This document shows positions 18,042-25,670 of a stretch of 64,000 bases of DNA, piece by piece (the first letter of the stretch is position 1; every line of letters starts with the position of its first letter). The stretch covers positions 1-64,000 of the forward strand of contig NZ_MRAV01000003.1 of NCBI RefSeq assembly GCF_002752355.1, written 5' to 3'. This stretch comes from Leucobacter sp. OLIS6 (lineage in GTDB: Bacteria; Actinomycetota; Actinomycetes; Actinomycetales; Microbacteriaceae). The notes beneath the pieces were generated by a model that worked only from the letters and a program-made list of their open reading frames with translations, did no database searches and was not told where the DNA came from. Position numbers and translations under genes: made by a program.

Positions 18042-18049
18042 CGACGCTG

Positions 18050-18118
18050 CCCGAGCGCTCGAGGGGCGCGATCCGGACGTCGTCCACGACGCCGGGTTGC
18101 GCCCCTCGTGCGCTCGGG
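18050..18118 (+). terminator. strong inverted repeat ending the ABC operon
   Basis: Arms at 18050-18069 and 18099-18118 are complementary over 20 positions with one mismatch, separated by 29 bases. It starts 9 bases after the ATPase stop and precedes the M-box. No U-run follows. Confidence 0.75.
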
Positions 18119-18131
18119 GCTACTCTGTCGG

Positions 18132-18302
18132 CGTAGCGCTTCGTTCGGCGAGGCTCCTGCGTGAACACAGTCCGCTCATCCCACGACGTCGAGAGACGCC
18201 CAGGCTGAGGACAGGCCTTCCCGGCTTAAGGGTCGGCCCCAAGCGGATTCCGAACTCTTCGGATACGTCATGCAGTGCCAAAGCTCTGACGTGGGGGTGT
18301 TC
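18132..18302 (+). promoter_or_regulatory. M-box (ykoK) Mg2+ riboswitch
   Basis: The 5' part GCTTCGTT (18138-18145) followed by GAGGCTCCT (18150-18158), the internal ACGTCGAGAGACGCC (about 18185-18199) and the 3' part AGTGCCAAAGCTCTGAC (18274-18290) match the conserved blocks of the M-box aptamer in order and spacing over about 170 bases. M-box RNAs bind Mg2+ and lower expression of Mg2+ transporters when Mg2+ is plentiful. It lies upstream of mgtA and mgtC, the expected targets. Ends are approximate; no clear U-tailed terminator is visible, so the expression platform may act through a hairpin near 18560-18580, the short ORF, or Rho. Confidence 0.9.
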
Positions 18303-18366
18303 GCTCGGAACCATCGGTTCCGGCCCGCTCGATCTGTCGAGCGCTGCCGAGCCGAGGAGGTGACCC

Positions 18367-18453
18367 GTGAGCGACGACCATAGTCGATCTGCCGACCCGC
18401 ACGGCGCCGCCTCCGAGCGCCCCGCCGAGCCCCGCTCCGCCGCCCAGGCCTGA
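18367..18453 (+). CDS. 28-codon upstream ORF between M-box and mgtA
   Basis: A GTG codon at 18367 is preceded at ideal distance (6 bases) by the best Shine-Dalgarno of the region, GAGGAGG (18354-18360). The frame runs 28 codons to TGA at 18451-18453. The peptide has acidic residues at 3, 4, 10, 17 and 21 and prolines at 11, 19 and 22, three of them as DP, RP and EP. It has no similarity I recognise. Position and composition recall the mgtL leader peptide of enteric mgtA, where acidic/proline stretches destabilise ribosomes at low Mg2+. Whether it is translated is unproven; it could be a small protein or a chance frame. Confidence 0.5.
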   Translation: MSDDHSRSADPHGAASERPAEPRSAAQA

Positions 18454-18559
18454 GCGCGGACTCGGCTCCGGCGCCGAAGCTCTTCACGAGCCCGGCCCCC
18501 GCCGTGCGGATCGAGCGAGACGACCTCGTTCCCCTCTCGTTCCGACGCTGCCTACCGGC

Positions 18560-18580
18560 GCGCGCCGCTCTTCGGCGCGC
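18560..18580 (+). promoter_or_regulatory. hairpin in the mgtA leader
   Basis: GCGCGCCG and CGGCGCGC form a perfect 8-bp stem with loop CTCTT, 40 bases before the mgtA start. It could be the expression platform or a terminator for the leader RNA. No U-tract follows. Confidence 0.45.
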
Positions 18581-18619
18581 CCGCGATGAGCCGCGTCCGC
18601 GTGCAAAGGACCGCGCATC

Positions 18620-21433
18620 ATGACCTTCCGCATCGATCCGACTCCGACGGATCAGACCCCCATCATCAGCCCCGGCCAGGAGGCCGCCGCGACCCGCACC
18701 GACGTGCGGCCCGGCACCCCGCCCCGGCCCGAGAAGCCCCGCCGCGCGCGCACCGCGCGTCGCGGCCGCACCGCCGACGCCCAGGTCGACACCCGCCTGC
18801 TCGCGCAGGCCATGACCGCGACGCCGAAGGCGGCCCTGCGGCTCGTCGACGCCGACCGCCACGGTCTCACCCCCGACGAGGTCGCCGAGCGGCTCGATCG
18901 CTTCGGCACCAATGAGGTGCGCCATTCGCGACGCCTGCCGCCGATCCTGCAGTACCTGAAGACCCTCGCGAACCCCTTCATCCTGATCCTCATCGGGCTC
19001 GCCTCGATCATGTTCGTCACCGACGTCGTGCTCGCCGACCCGGCCGAGGGCCCCGACTTCACGGGCGTCATCACGATCAGCATCATGGTGCTCGTGAGCT
19101 CGGGCCTGCGGTTCTGGCAGGAGTACCGCTCGGGTCGCTCCGCCGACAAGCTCGCGGCGCTCGTGAGCACCACCGCGGCCGTGACCCGGCTCGTGGGCGG
19201 CGTGCCCGTGACCGGCGAGCGCCCCATCGAGCAGATCGTGCCCGGCGACATCGTCGAGCTCGCCGCCGGCGACATGCTGCCGGCCGACGTGCGGCTGATC
19301 CGCACCAAGGATCTGCAGGTGAACCAGGCGATGCTCACGGGCGAGGCGCTGCCCGTCGAGAAGCGCGCGGAGGCGGCTCCTGATCCGAGCGACCCCCTGC
19401 AGGCCGAGAACCTCGGCTTCATGGGCACGTCGGTCGTGTCGGGATCCGGCACCGCGCTCGTGCTGCAGACCGGCGACCGCACCGCGTTCGGCGGCCTCGC
19501 CGCCTCGATCCAGGGCGCGCGCCCGCAGACCGCGTTCGACCGCGGCATCTCGAAGGTCACCTGGACCCTGATCCGCTTCATGGCCGTCGTCGTGCCGGCC
19601 GTGTTCATCATCAACGGCCTCACGAAGGACTGGGGCAGCGCGTTCCTGTTCGCCGTCGTCACCGCCGTCGGGCTCACGCCCGAGATGCTGCCGCTCGTCG
19701 TCACCGCGAACCTCGCGAAGGGCGCCCAGCTCATGGCGAAGCGCCGCGTCATCGTGAAGCGCCTGCCCGCGATCCAGGATCTCGGCGCGATGGACGTGCT
19801 CGCGACCGACAAGACCGGCACGCTGACCGAGGACCGGATCGTGCTCGAGCGGCACCTCGACACCGCCGGGCGCTCGAGCGACCGCACGCTCGGCTGGGCG
19901 ACCGCGAACGCGCACTTCCAGACGGGGCTGCGCAACCTGCTCGACGAGGCGATCCTGCGTGCCGCCGGCGACGACCTCGACCGCACCGTCGGCCGGTTCC
20001 AGCTGGTCGACGAGATGCCGTTCGACTTCGCGCGCCGCCGCATGTCGGTCGTCGTCGCCGACCGCGACGTGCACACGATCGTGACGAAGGGCGCGGTCGA
20101 GGAGATCCTGAAGATCGCCGAGTGGGAGCTCGTGCGCGGCGAGCGCCGCCCGCTGAGCGACGAGCGCCGCAGCGAGATCGACGCGCTCGTCGCCGAGCAG
20201 AACGCGCTCGGCATGCGCGTGCTCGGCGTCGCGATCCGCGAGATCCCGGTCGACGGCGGCCAGGGCGACATCTTCGAGTACGCCGTCACCGACGAGCGCG
20301 AGATGACCCTCGTCGGGCTCCTCACGTTCCTCGACCCGCCGAAGAGTTCGGCGAAGCCCGCGCTGCGCAGCCTCGCCGCGCACGGCATCGACGTCAAGGT
20401 GATCACGGGCGACAACCCGCTCGTCGCCGCGACCGTGTGCCGCGAGGTCGGGATCGACGCGACCCGCGTCGTGCTCGGCGAGGAGACCGAGGGGCTCTCG
20501 CTCGAAGAGCTCGGCGAACTGGCCGAGCGGACGCACGTGTTCGCGAAGGCGAATCCGGCGCAGAAGGCGCGCATCATCGAGGCCATGCGCGAGCACGGCC
20601 ACACCGTCGGGTACCTGGGCGACGGCATCAACGACGCCCCCGCGCTGCGCACCGCCGACGTCGGCATCTCGGTCGACACCGCCGTGGACATCGCCAAGGA
20701 GTCCGCCGACATCATCCTGCTCGAGAAGGACCTGACCGTGCTCGAGGACGGCGTGATCGAGGGCCGCCGCACCTTCGTGAACACCATGAAGTACCTCAAG
20801 ATGACCGCGTCGTCGAACTTCGGCAACGTCTTCTCGGTGCTCGTCGCGAGCGCGATGCTGCCGTTCCTGCCGATGATCCCGATCGTCGCGCTGATCCAGA
20901 ACCTCGCCTACGACCTGTCGATGCTCACCCTCGCGTGGGATCGGGTCGACCGCGAGCAGGTGCGCAAGCCCCGCGTGTGGGAGGCCGACAGCCTCGCCAA
21001 GTTCATGGTGCGCATCGGGCCGCTGTCGTCGATCTTCGACCTCACGACCTACGCGCTCATGTGGTTCGTCTTCGCGGCGAACAGCCCCGCCCACGCGGCC
21101 CTGTTCCAGTCCGGCTGGTTCATCGAGTCGATCATCTCGCAGACGCTCATCGTGCACCTGCTGCGCACCCGCCGCCTGCCCTTCGCGGGCCTCTTCGAAC
21201 GCCGCAGCGGCGGCGCCCCGGGATCGCGTCCGGGCACGGCACTGCTCATCGCGACCCTCGCCGTGTGCGTGTTCGGCCTCGTGCTGCCCTTCACCGGATT
21301 CGGGGCGACGCTCGGGCTCGTGCCGCTGCCGTGGACCTACTTCCCCTGGCTGATCGGCACCCTCGTCGCGTACTGCCTCGTGGTCGAGTTCGCGAAGCGC
21401 CGCTTCGTGCGCCGCTTCGGCGTTTGGATCTGA
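18620..21433 (+). CDS. mgtA: Mg2+-importing P-type ATPase (type IIIB)
   Basis: 937 aa membrane pump that brings Mg2+ into the cell at the cost of ATP. The phosphorylation motif DKTGTLT starts at D397. Other P-type landmarks: MLTGEALPVEK (actuator domain TGE), GLTPEMLP (membrane helix 4 typical of MgtA/MgtB), VKVITGDNP, and the hinge GDGINDAPALR. A basic Pro/Arg-rich N-terminal extension of about 50 residues precedes the cation ATPase N-domain. The start ATG has AAAGGA 9 bases upstream. It lies behind an M-box riboswitch and 12 bases ahead of an MgtC-like gene, which fixes the Mg2+ assignment. Confidence 0.95.
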   Translation: MTFRIDPTPTDQTPIISPGQEAAATRTDVRPGTPPRPEKPRRARTARRGRTADAQVDTRLLAQAMTATPKAALRLVDADRHGLTPDEVAERLDRFGTNEVRHSRRLPPILQYLKTLANPFILILIGLASIMFVTDVVLADPAEGPDFTGVITISIMVLVSSGLRFWQEYRSGRSADKLAALVSTTAAVTRLVGGVPVTGERPIEQIVPGDIVELAAGDMLPADVRLIRTKDLQVNQAMLTGEALPVEKRAEAAPDPSDPLQAENLGFMGTSVVSGSGTALVLQTGDRTAFGGLAASIQGARPQTAFDRGISKVTWTLIRFMAVVVPAVFIINGLTKDWGSAFLFAVVTAVGLTPEMLPLVVTANLAKGAQLMAKRRVIVKRLPAIQDLGAMDVLATDKTGTLTEDRIVLERHLDTAGRSSDRTLGWATANAHFQTGLRNLLDEAILRAAGDDLDRTVGRFQLVDEMPFDFARRRMSVVVADRDVHTIVTKGAVEEILKIAEWELVRGERRPLSDERRSEIDALVAEQNALGMRVLGVAIREIPVDGGQGDIFEYAVTDEREMTLVGLLTFLDPPKSSAKPALRSLAAHGIDVKVITGDNPLVAATVCREVGIDATRVVLGEETEGLSLEELGELAERTHVFAKANPAQKARIIEAMREHGHTVGYLGDGINDAPALRTADVGISVDTAVDIAKESADIILLEKDLTVLEDGVIEGRRTFVNTMKYLKMTASSNFGNVFSVLVASAMLPFLPMIPIVALIQNLAYDLSMLTLAWDRVDREQVRKPRVWEADSLAKFMVRIGPLSSIFDLTTYALMWFVFAANSPAHAALFQSGWFIESIISQTLIVHLLRTRRLPFAGLFERRSGGAPGSRPGTALLIATLAVCVFGLVLPFTGFGATLGLVPLPWTYFPWLIGTLVAYCLVVEFAKRRFVRRFGVWI

Positions 21434-21445
21434 GCGGAGCCGCGC

Positions 21446-22153
21446 ATGGATCCCATCGATCTCGCGCTGCGCATCGCCGTCGGCCTCGGCCTCGGGGCGG
21501 CGATCGGGCTGGAGCGCCAGCTCCGATCCCGCACCGCGGGCGTGCGCACCAACGCGCTCGTCAGCCTCGGCGCCGCCCTCTTCGTGATCATGGGCGCGTT
21601 CAGCTTCGACGGCGCCGGGGCCGACCCCACCCGCGTGGCCGCCCAGATCGTCTCGGGCATCGGCTTCCTCGGTGCCGGCGTGATCATGAAGCAGGGCGCC
21701 TCCGTGTCGGGGCTCAACACCGCGGCCACGCTCTGGGCGTCGGCCGCGGTGGGCGCCCTCTCCGGCGGCGGGCTGCTGCTCGTCGCCGTAGGCGGCACCG
21801 CCGCGATCATGCTCTCGAACACGCTGCTCCGGCCGCTCGGTCGCCTGCTCGACCGCCGCGGCGAGCGCGCGCTCGAATCCGTCGCGACCGAGTACGTGTT
21901 CGTCGTGCGGTCGGTCGCGGCCGCCGAGGTGTCGGTGCGCTCCGCCGTGGTGCGGGCGCTGCAGCGTCCGGAGTTCACCGTCCACTCGCTCGAGGCCAGC
22001 GACCTCAGCGACGGGCAGGTGGAACTCACCGCGCGCATGACCGCGCTGGAACGCAATGACGGATTCCTTGAGGAGGCGATCGCCGACGTGGTCCCCATCG
22101 CCGAGGTCACCTCGGTGCGGTGGCACGCGACCGAGCTGCGCGGGGAGGACTGA
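21446..22153 (+). CDS. MgtC/SapB-family membrane protein
   Basis: 235 aa. The N-terminal about 140 residues are the MgtC membrane domain with four or five helices and the hallmark motifs GLGLGAAIGLERQ, RTNALVSLGAALF and SGIGFLGAGVIMK, followed by LNTAATLWASAAVG. The C-terminal about 85 residues look like the cytosolic ACT-like domain of this family. MgtC proteins modulate membrane energetics and survival at low Mg2+. Co-transcribed with mgtA (12-base gap) and so under the same M-box. Followed by an 11-bp hairpin. Confidence 0.92.
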   Translation: MDPIDLALRIAVGLGLGAAIGLERQLRSRTAGVRTNALVSLGAALFVIMGAFSFDGAGADPTRVAAQIVSGIGFLGAGVIMKQGASVSGLNTAATLWASAAVGALSGGGLLLVAVGGTAAIMLSNTLLRPLGRLLDRRGERALESVATEYVFVVRSVAAAEVSVRSAVVRALQRPEFTVHSLEASDLSDGQVELTARMTALERNDGFLEEAIADVVPIAEVTSVRWHATELRGED

Positions 22154-22222
22154 TCCCGATCGTTCTGCGGCCTCCCGTGGCCGCGATCCCGGTGCGCGGT
22201 TCGTGCCGGGATCACGGCCGTT

Positions 22223-22249
22223 CCGCGGCCCGCGAACTGCGGGCCGCGG
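22223..22249 (+). terminator. terminator of the mgtA-mgtC unit
   Basis: Perfect 11-bp stem, CCGCGGCCCGC and GCGGGCCGCGG, with loop GAACT, 70 bases after the mgtC-type stop. No U-tract. Confidence 0.65.
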
Positions 22250-22299
22250 CTCAGGCTCCGCCGCTAGGCTCGGCAGCAGAACGAGCAGGGAGGCCCGCT

Positions 22300-22860
22300 A
22301 TGACCTGGGAAGTGGTACCGGAGAGCACGGGACCGCGCGCCGAGACGCGTCGATTCCCCTGGTGGATCCTGCTCGTCGTGGGCATCCTCGTGACCGCGGC
22401 CGGCGTGGGCCTGCTGTTCTGGCCGTTCATCGCGGCCAGCTGGTTCCTCGTGGTCGTGCTCGGCTCGGCGCTCATCGCGAACGGCCTCGCGATCCTGGTC
22501 CGGCGCCCCTCGGGCGCGGCCGTCGCGGCGGGGATCGTGCTCATCGCGGGCGGCGTGCTCGCGATGGTCTTCTCCGACTTCACGGTGACGGCGCTCGTCA
22601 CCTTCGTCGGCGTCTCGGTGCTGTTCGTCGGGGCGTTCTGGCTGGTCCTCGCGATCCGCGCCGGCGGTCGCAGCGGGCTCGTGCTCATGCCGGCGATCCT
22701 CGCGATCCTCGCCGGTGTCGTCACGCTCGTCTGGCCCGACTTCGCGCTGAAGTTCGTCGCCGTGATCGCCGGCATCTTCACGCTGTTCATCGGCATCTCG
22801 CTGATCCTCTCGGCTACTGCGTTGCGCAGGCTGCTCGCCTCCGGCACGCGCGCGCCCTGA
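22300..22860 (+). CDS. HdeD-like (DUF308) six-helix membrane protein
   Basis: 186 aa, about six hydrophobic helices in three pairs, with the repeating pattern of a glycine/valine-rich helix followed by a short charged turn seen in HdeD/DUF308 proteins. ATG 22300 has AGGGAGG 6 bases upstream. Function in Gram-positive bacteria is not known; the enteric namesake is linked to acid stress. Separated from mgtC by a terminator, so probably independent. Its product shows no enzymatic motif. Confidence 0.75.
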   Translation: MTWEVVPESTGPRAETRRFPWWILLVVGILVTAAGVGLLFWPFIAASWFLVVVLGSALIANGLAILVRRPSGAAVAAGIVLIAGGVLAMVFSDFTVTALVTFVGVSVLFVGAFWLVLAIRAGGRSGLVLMPAILAILAGVVTLVWPDFALKFVAVIAGIFTLFIGISLILSATALRRLLASGTRAP

Positions 22861-22964
22861 GCTCCCGATCCGCCCAATCGGCCTGATCCGCCTGATCCGT
22901 CCGTTCCGCACAGATCCCCACCCGTTCCCCGCCCGTTCCGTCCCCGCAGCGAAGGATGTCGACG

Positions 22965-23549
22965 ATGACCGACCCGCTCACCGATTTCACCAGCCTTCCC
23001 GCAGGGCTGCCAGTGCCCGAGGACGACGGTGCCGCGGCGCACCTCGTGGGTGCGGTGCTGCCGCCGCTCGCCCTGCATACGAGCTCGTGCGAGACGGTCG
23101 CGCTGCAGGATCTCGGCCCCGGCCGCACGGTGATCTACCTGTACCCGATGACCGGCCGCCCCGGTGTCGCGCTGCCCGACGGCTGGGACGAGATCCCCGG
23201 CGCGCGCGGCTGCTCCACCGAGGCGTGCGACTTCCGCGACCACCACGCCGAACTCGTCGAGGCGGGCGCGGCGCGGGTGTTCGGGCTGTCGAGCCAGGAC
23301 CCCGGCTACCAGCGGGAGGCCGCCGAACGGTTGCGCCTGCCGTTCCCCATGCTCTCCGACCCCGAGTTCGACCTCGGCGAGGCGCTCGACCTGCCGACGT
23401 TCGCCGCGCCGCCGCACCCGCGCCTCTACTCGCGGCTCACGCTCATCGTGCGTGACGGACGCATCGAGCACGTCTTCTATCCGGTGTTCCCGCCGAACGA
23501 GCACGCGCAGCAGGTGCTGGGCTGGCTGCGGGAGCACCCGGTGGCGTAG
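22965..23549 (+). CDS. BCP/PrxQ-type peroxiredoxin
   Basis: Thiol peroxidase that reduces peroxides. 194 aa from ATG 22965, which has GAAGGA 8 bases upstream; the nearer ATG at 22956 overlaps that site. The active-site segment GCSTEACDFRDH resembles the PrxQ/BCP pattern with peroxidatic Cys at about 83 and resolving Cys five residues on. The C-terminal half has FPMLSDPEFDLGEALDLP, typical of AhpC/TSA folds. The region before the Cys contains an insertion relative to BCP (GRPGVALPDGWDEIPGA). A 58-bp palindrome follows. Confidence 0.85.
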   Translation: MTDPLTDFTSLPAGLPVPEDDGAAAHLVGAVLPPLALHTSSCETVALQDLGPGRTVIYLYPMTGRPGVALPDGWDEIPGARGCSTEACDFRDHHAELVEAGAARVFGLSSQDPGYQREAAERLRLPFPMLSDPEFDLGEALDLPTFAAPPHPRLYSRLTLIVRDGRIEHVFYPVFPPNEHAQQVLGWLREHPVA

Positions 23550-23568
23550 GGCGCGGGTCTCGCGCCTC

Positions 23569-23626
23569 TCGACCGGACCCAAATTGACCTTTCCTCGCGA
23601 GGAATGGTCAATTTGGGTCCGGTCGA
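23569..23626. repeat. 58-bp near-perfect palindrome between convergent genes
   Basis: Outer arms of 21 bp (TCGACCGGACCCAAATTGACC and its complement) enclose one T:T mismatch and then a self-complementary TTCCTCGCGAGGAA. The whole forms one long hairpin. It lies 20 bases after the peroxiredoxin stop and 59 bases after the DUF1304 gene's 3' end, so it can terminate both. AT-rich arms are unusual for this genome. Confidence 0.85.
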
Positions 23627-23684
23627 TGCGCGTGGCGAGTGCACACACGCGGGCACGCGGGCATGCGCACCCGCGCTCATCCGA

Positions 23685-24071
23685 TCAGCCCGCGAGCAGT
23701 CCGATCGCGAGCACGGCGACCGCGAGCAGCGGGATCGTGCCCTGCTTGATCGCCGCGGCGCGCTTCCCGGGCGACGAGACGAACAGCACGAGCGCCGCCG
23801 CGAGCATCGATCCAGTGCCCGCGAAGACCAGCGCGTAGCCGACGCCGGCGGCGGGCCCCACGAGGATGATCCCGATCACCGTCACGATCGCGAGGAACAG
23901 GTTGTAGAAGCCCTGATTGAAGGCGAGCTCCTTCGTCGCTTCGGCCTCCTCGGACGAAGTTCCGAAGGTCTTGAGCGCGGCTGGCTTCGTCCACAGCACC
24001 GATTCGAGCGCGAAGATGTAGACGTGCAGCAGCGCGGCGATAGCCGCGAGTACGAGTCCGGCGATGATCAT
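23685..24071 (-). CDS. DUF1304 family membrane protein
   Basis: 128 aa with four hydrophobic helices. The first helix ends in HVYIFALESVLW and the second begins NQGFYNLFLA, both conserved in the DUF1304 family, which has no known function. Single gene on the minus strand, preceded by a minus-strand hydrolase gene 55 bases upstream. Confidence 0.85.
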   Translation of the reverse strand: MIIAGLVLAAIAALLHVYIFALESVLWTKPAALKTFGTSSEEAEATKELAFNQGFYNLFLAIVTVIGIILVGPAAGVGYALVFAGTGSMLAAALVLFVSSPGKRAAAIKQGTIPLLAVAVLAIGLLAG

Positions 24072-24125
24072 CAGGGTCTCCTCGGGTCGTCCGATGTCTG
24101 AGCCGAGACTACTCCGCGGCGCCCG

Positions 24126-24926
24126 TCAGGCGGCGACGCCGGCCCGCAGGAACTCGATGCCGAGCTCGCGGAACTGCCGCGATCCCGGTGCGTTGAAGTG
24201 GTGGCGCTTGTCGAGCTCGGCGAAGGTGCCGTTCGGCAGCCGCGCGGCGAGCTGCTTCGAGTCCTCGAAGATCGCGTCGAGCGTGCCCGTCGCGACGAGC
24301 ACCGGCTGGATCGGGGCGTTGCCGAGGTCGAGCTCCTCCTCGCCGAAGCGCATCCCTCCGGCGAGGGCGACGAGGGCGGGGAGGCTGTTCTCGGGCACCC
24401 GCTCCGCGAGCCGCACGTAGTTCTGCGTCGCCCGGTCGGTGACCGGGGTGCCGAACGCGATGTAGGCGCGGGCCTGGTCCAGGTCCAGACGGCCGAGCGG
24501 GCGACCATCGGGGATCCCGCCGAGCACGGCCCGTTCGATGCGGTGCTCGAGGTCGGCGCAGACGTGCCACCCCACCCGCGCGCCGAGCGAGTACCCGAGG
24601 TACAGCACCGGGTCGACCATGTAGGTGTCGAGCACCGTCTCGATGTCGCTGACGAGCAGCGGCATCGTGTAGTCGCGCGGATCGGTCGGCTTCTCGCTGC
24701 GCCCGTGCCCGCGCTGGTCGACGCCGAGCACGCGGAACCCGGCCTGCAGCAGGCTGCCGACCCAGCCGGTGTCGACCCACGTGTCCTTGCAGCTCGAGGC
24801 GAAGCCGTGCACGGCGATCACGGTCGGCGCCTCGTCGTCGCCCCACATATACGTCGCGATGCGGTAGCCCTCCTGCGACATCACGTACAGGGGTTCGGGC
24901 ACCTCGGGGAACTGCAGACTGGGCAT
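24126..24926 (-). CDS. alpha/beta-hydrolase
   Basis: 266 aa cytosolic hydrolase. The oxyanion-hole segment VHGFASSC (about 39-46), VDQRGHGRS, the nucleophile elbow GYSLGAR (Ser at about 113), a late Asp in ATGTLDAIF and a His in KRHHFNAPG complete the triad. Start ATG 24926 has only a weak GACGG upstream; longer in-frame starts run through the neighbouring gene in another frame and are rejected. Substrate unknown; resembles ester or peroxide hydrolases. Four bases separate it from the upstream NTF2-like gene, so they form an operon. Confidence 0.85.
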   Translation of the reverse strand: MPSLQFPEVPEPLYVMSQEGYRIATYMWGDDEAPTVIAVHGFASSCKDTWVDTGWVGSLLQAGFRVLGVDQRGHGRSEKPTDPRDYTMPLLVSDIETVLDTYMVDPVLYLGYSLGARVGWHVCADLEHRIERAVLGGIPDGRPLGRLDLDQARAYIAFGTPVTDRATQNYVRLAERVPENSLPALVALAGGMRFGEEELDLGNAPIQPVLVATGTLDAIFEDSKQLAARLPNGTFAELDKRHHFNAPGSRQFRELGIEFLRAGVAA

Positions 24927-24930
24927 CCGT

Positions 24931-25380
24931 CTATTGTGCCCCGCCCAGCGGCTCGCGCACATCCTCGTGGATGTGCGCGATGGTGAGCGCGCCGTCCGCG
25001 CCTCGGGTGAGCACCGCCGTGTTGCGCGAGCGCTCGGGCGAGACCGAGCGACCGTTCGCGTCCTCCGCGTCGACACGCAGCCACCACGTCGCGACGATCG
25101 TGCCCCCGATCGTTCGCGCCTCGATCGATTCGACGACGAGCGCCGTCTCGGTGACCGGGTTCACGGCCGGCGCATCCGAGCCGGATCCGCGCCGCGCACG
25201 CAGCGCCTGCAACTCGTCCATGCCGTGCACGAGCGCATCCTCCGACGAGTCGAACATGGTCAGCTCGGGCGACAGCAGCGCGTCGATCGCAGAGGTGTCG
25301 CGGCTCAGATACCCCGCGTACATCGTTTCCACGAGCGCCAGCACTTCGGCGGCGGGATCGGTCAGGGGCTCCATCGGCAC
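24931..25380 (-). CDS. NTF2-like / SnoaL-like small protein (DUF4440 type)
   Basis: 149 aa cone-shaped fold protein: an N-terminal helix ETMYAGYLSRDTSAIDALLSP-like segment, then ELTMFDSSEDALVHGMDEL and late strands ending AVLTRGADGALTIAHIHED. This family includes ketosteroid-isomerase-like enzymes and ligand binders; no catalytic residues can be assigned. Start GTG 25380 is favoured since GAGGA lies 6 bases upstream; ATG 25374 is the alternative. Operon with the alpha/beta hydrolase and divergent from the ABC-F gene. Confidence 0.7.
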   Translation of the reverse strand: MPMEPLTDPAAEVLALVETMYAGYLSRDTSAIDALLSPELTMFDSSEDALVHGMDELQALRARRGSGSDAPAVNPVTETALVVESIEARTIGGTIVATWWLRVDAEDANGRSVSPERSRNTAVLTRGADGALTIAHIHEDVREPLGGAQ

Positions 25381-25495
25381 TGCGGGTCCTCACGTCGGGG
25401 GTTCGGCCGCCGACCAGCGCGCGGCCCCGATCCATCGTAGTGAGACCCGGACAGGCCGGTCGACGAAGGCGAGGGTTCCGCTCCGCGACTCATCC

Positions 25496-25504
25496 TGTTA
25501 GAGT
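25496..25504 (+). promoter_or_regulatory. extended -10 promoter of the ABC-F leader
   Basis: TG-T-TAGAGT fits TGN-TANNNT exactly. The predicted start, 7-8 bases on, coincides with the GTG at 25512, so the transcript would begin with a start codon. No good -35 is visible. Confidence 0.6.
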
Positions 25505-25511
25505 CCCGGTC

Positions 25512-25532
25512 GTGGGCACTCTGATTCGCTAG
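25512..25532 (+). CDS. 6-codon leader ORF upstream of the ABC-F gene
   Basis: GTG GGC ACT CTG ATT CGC TAG would make the peptide MGTLIR. It starts where transcription is predicted to begin, so it could be read as a leaderless ORF. A hairpin (25537-25571) begins 4 bases after the stop. Very short ORFs followed by alternative hairpins are the classic layout for ribosome-stalling control of antibiotic-resistance genes. Translation is inferred, not shown. Confidence 0.5.
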   Translation: MGTLIR

Positions 25533-25536
25533 ATCT

Positions 25537-25657
25537 GGACGCTGCGTCGAGCCCTGCTCCGCAGCGGGTCCTGAGCGCGCGCCGCTGCCCGGCGCCCGAG
25601 GTCCGGATCCGATCCCGCATCTGCGATGCGCTTCCCCGCGCGACCCTCCGTCGCGCG
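25537..25657 (+). promoter_or_regulatory. hairpin-rich attenuator-like leader of the ABC-F gene
   Basis: Three hairpins are visible: 25537-25571 (GGAC-GCTGCG pairing with CGCAGC-GG-GTCC, a two-base bulge), about 25578-25594 (GCGCCG with CGGCGC) and 25637-25657 (CGCGCGAC with GTCGCGCG, loop CCTCC). The last stem ends 2 bases before the AGAGGAG ribosome site of the ABC-F gene. Ribosome stalling on the 6-codon ORF could refold this RNA. No U-tract is present. Confidence 0.5.
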
Positions 25658-25670
25658 CAGAGGAGTCCCC

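Noticed and set aside
23569-23626. 58-bp palindrome as a remnant insertion-sequence end
   Set aside because: No transposase trace, partner end or target duplication is visible within this window.
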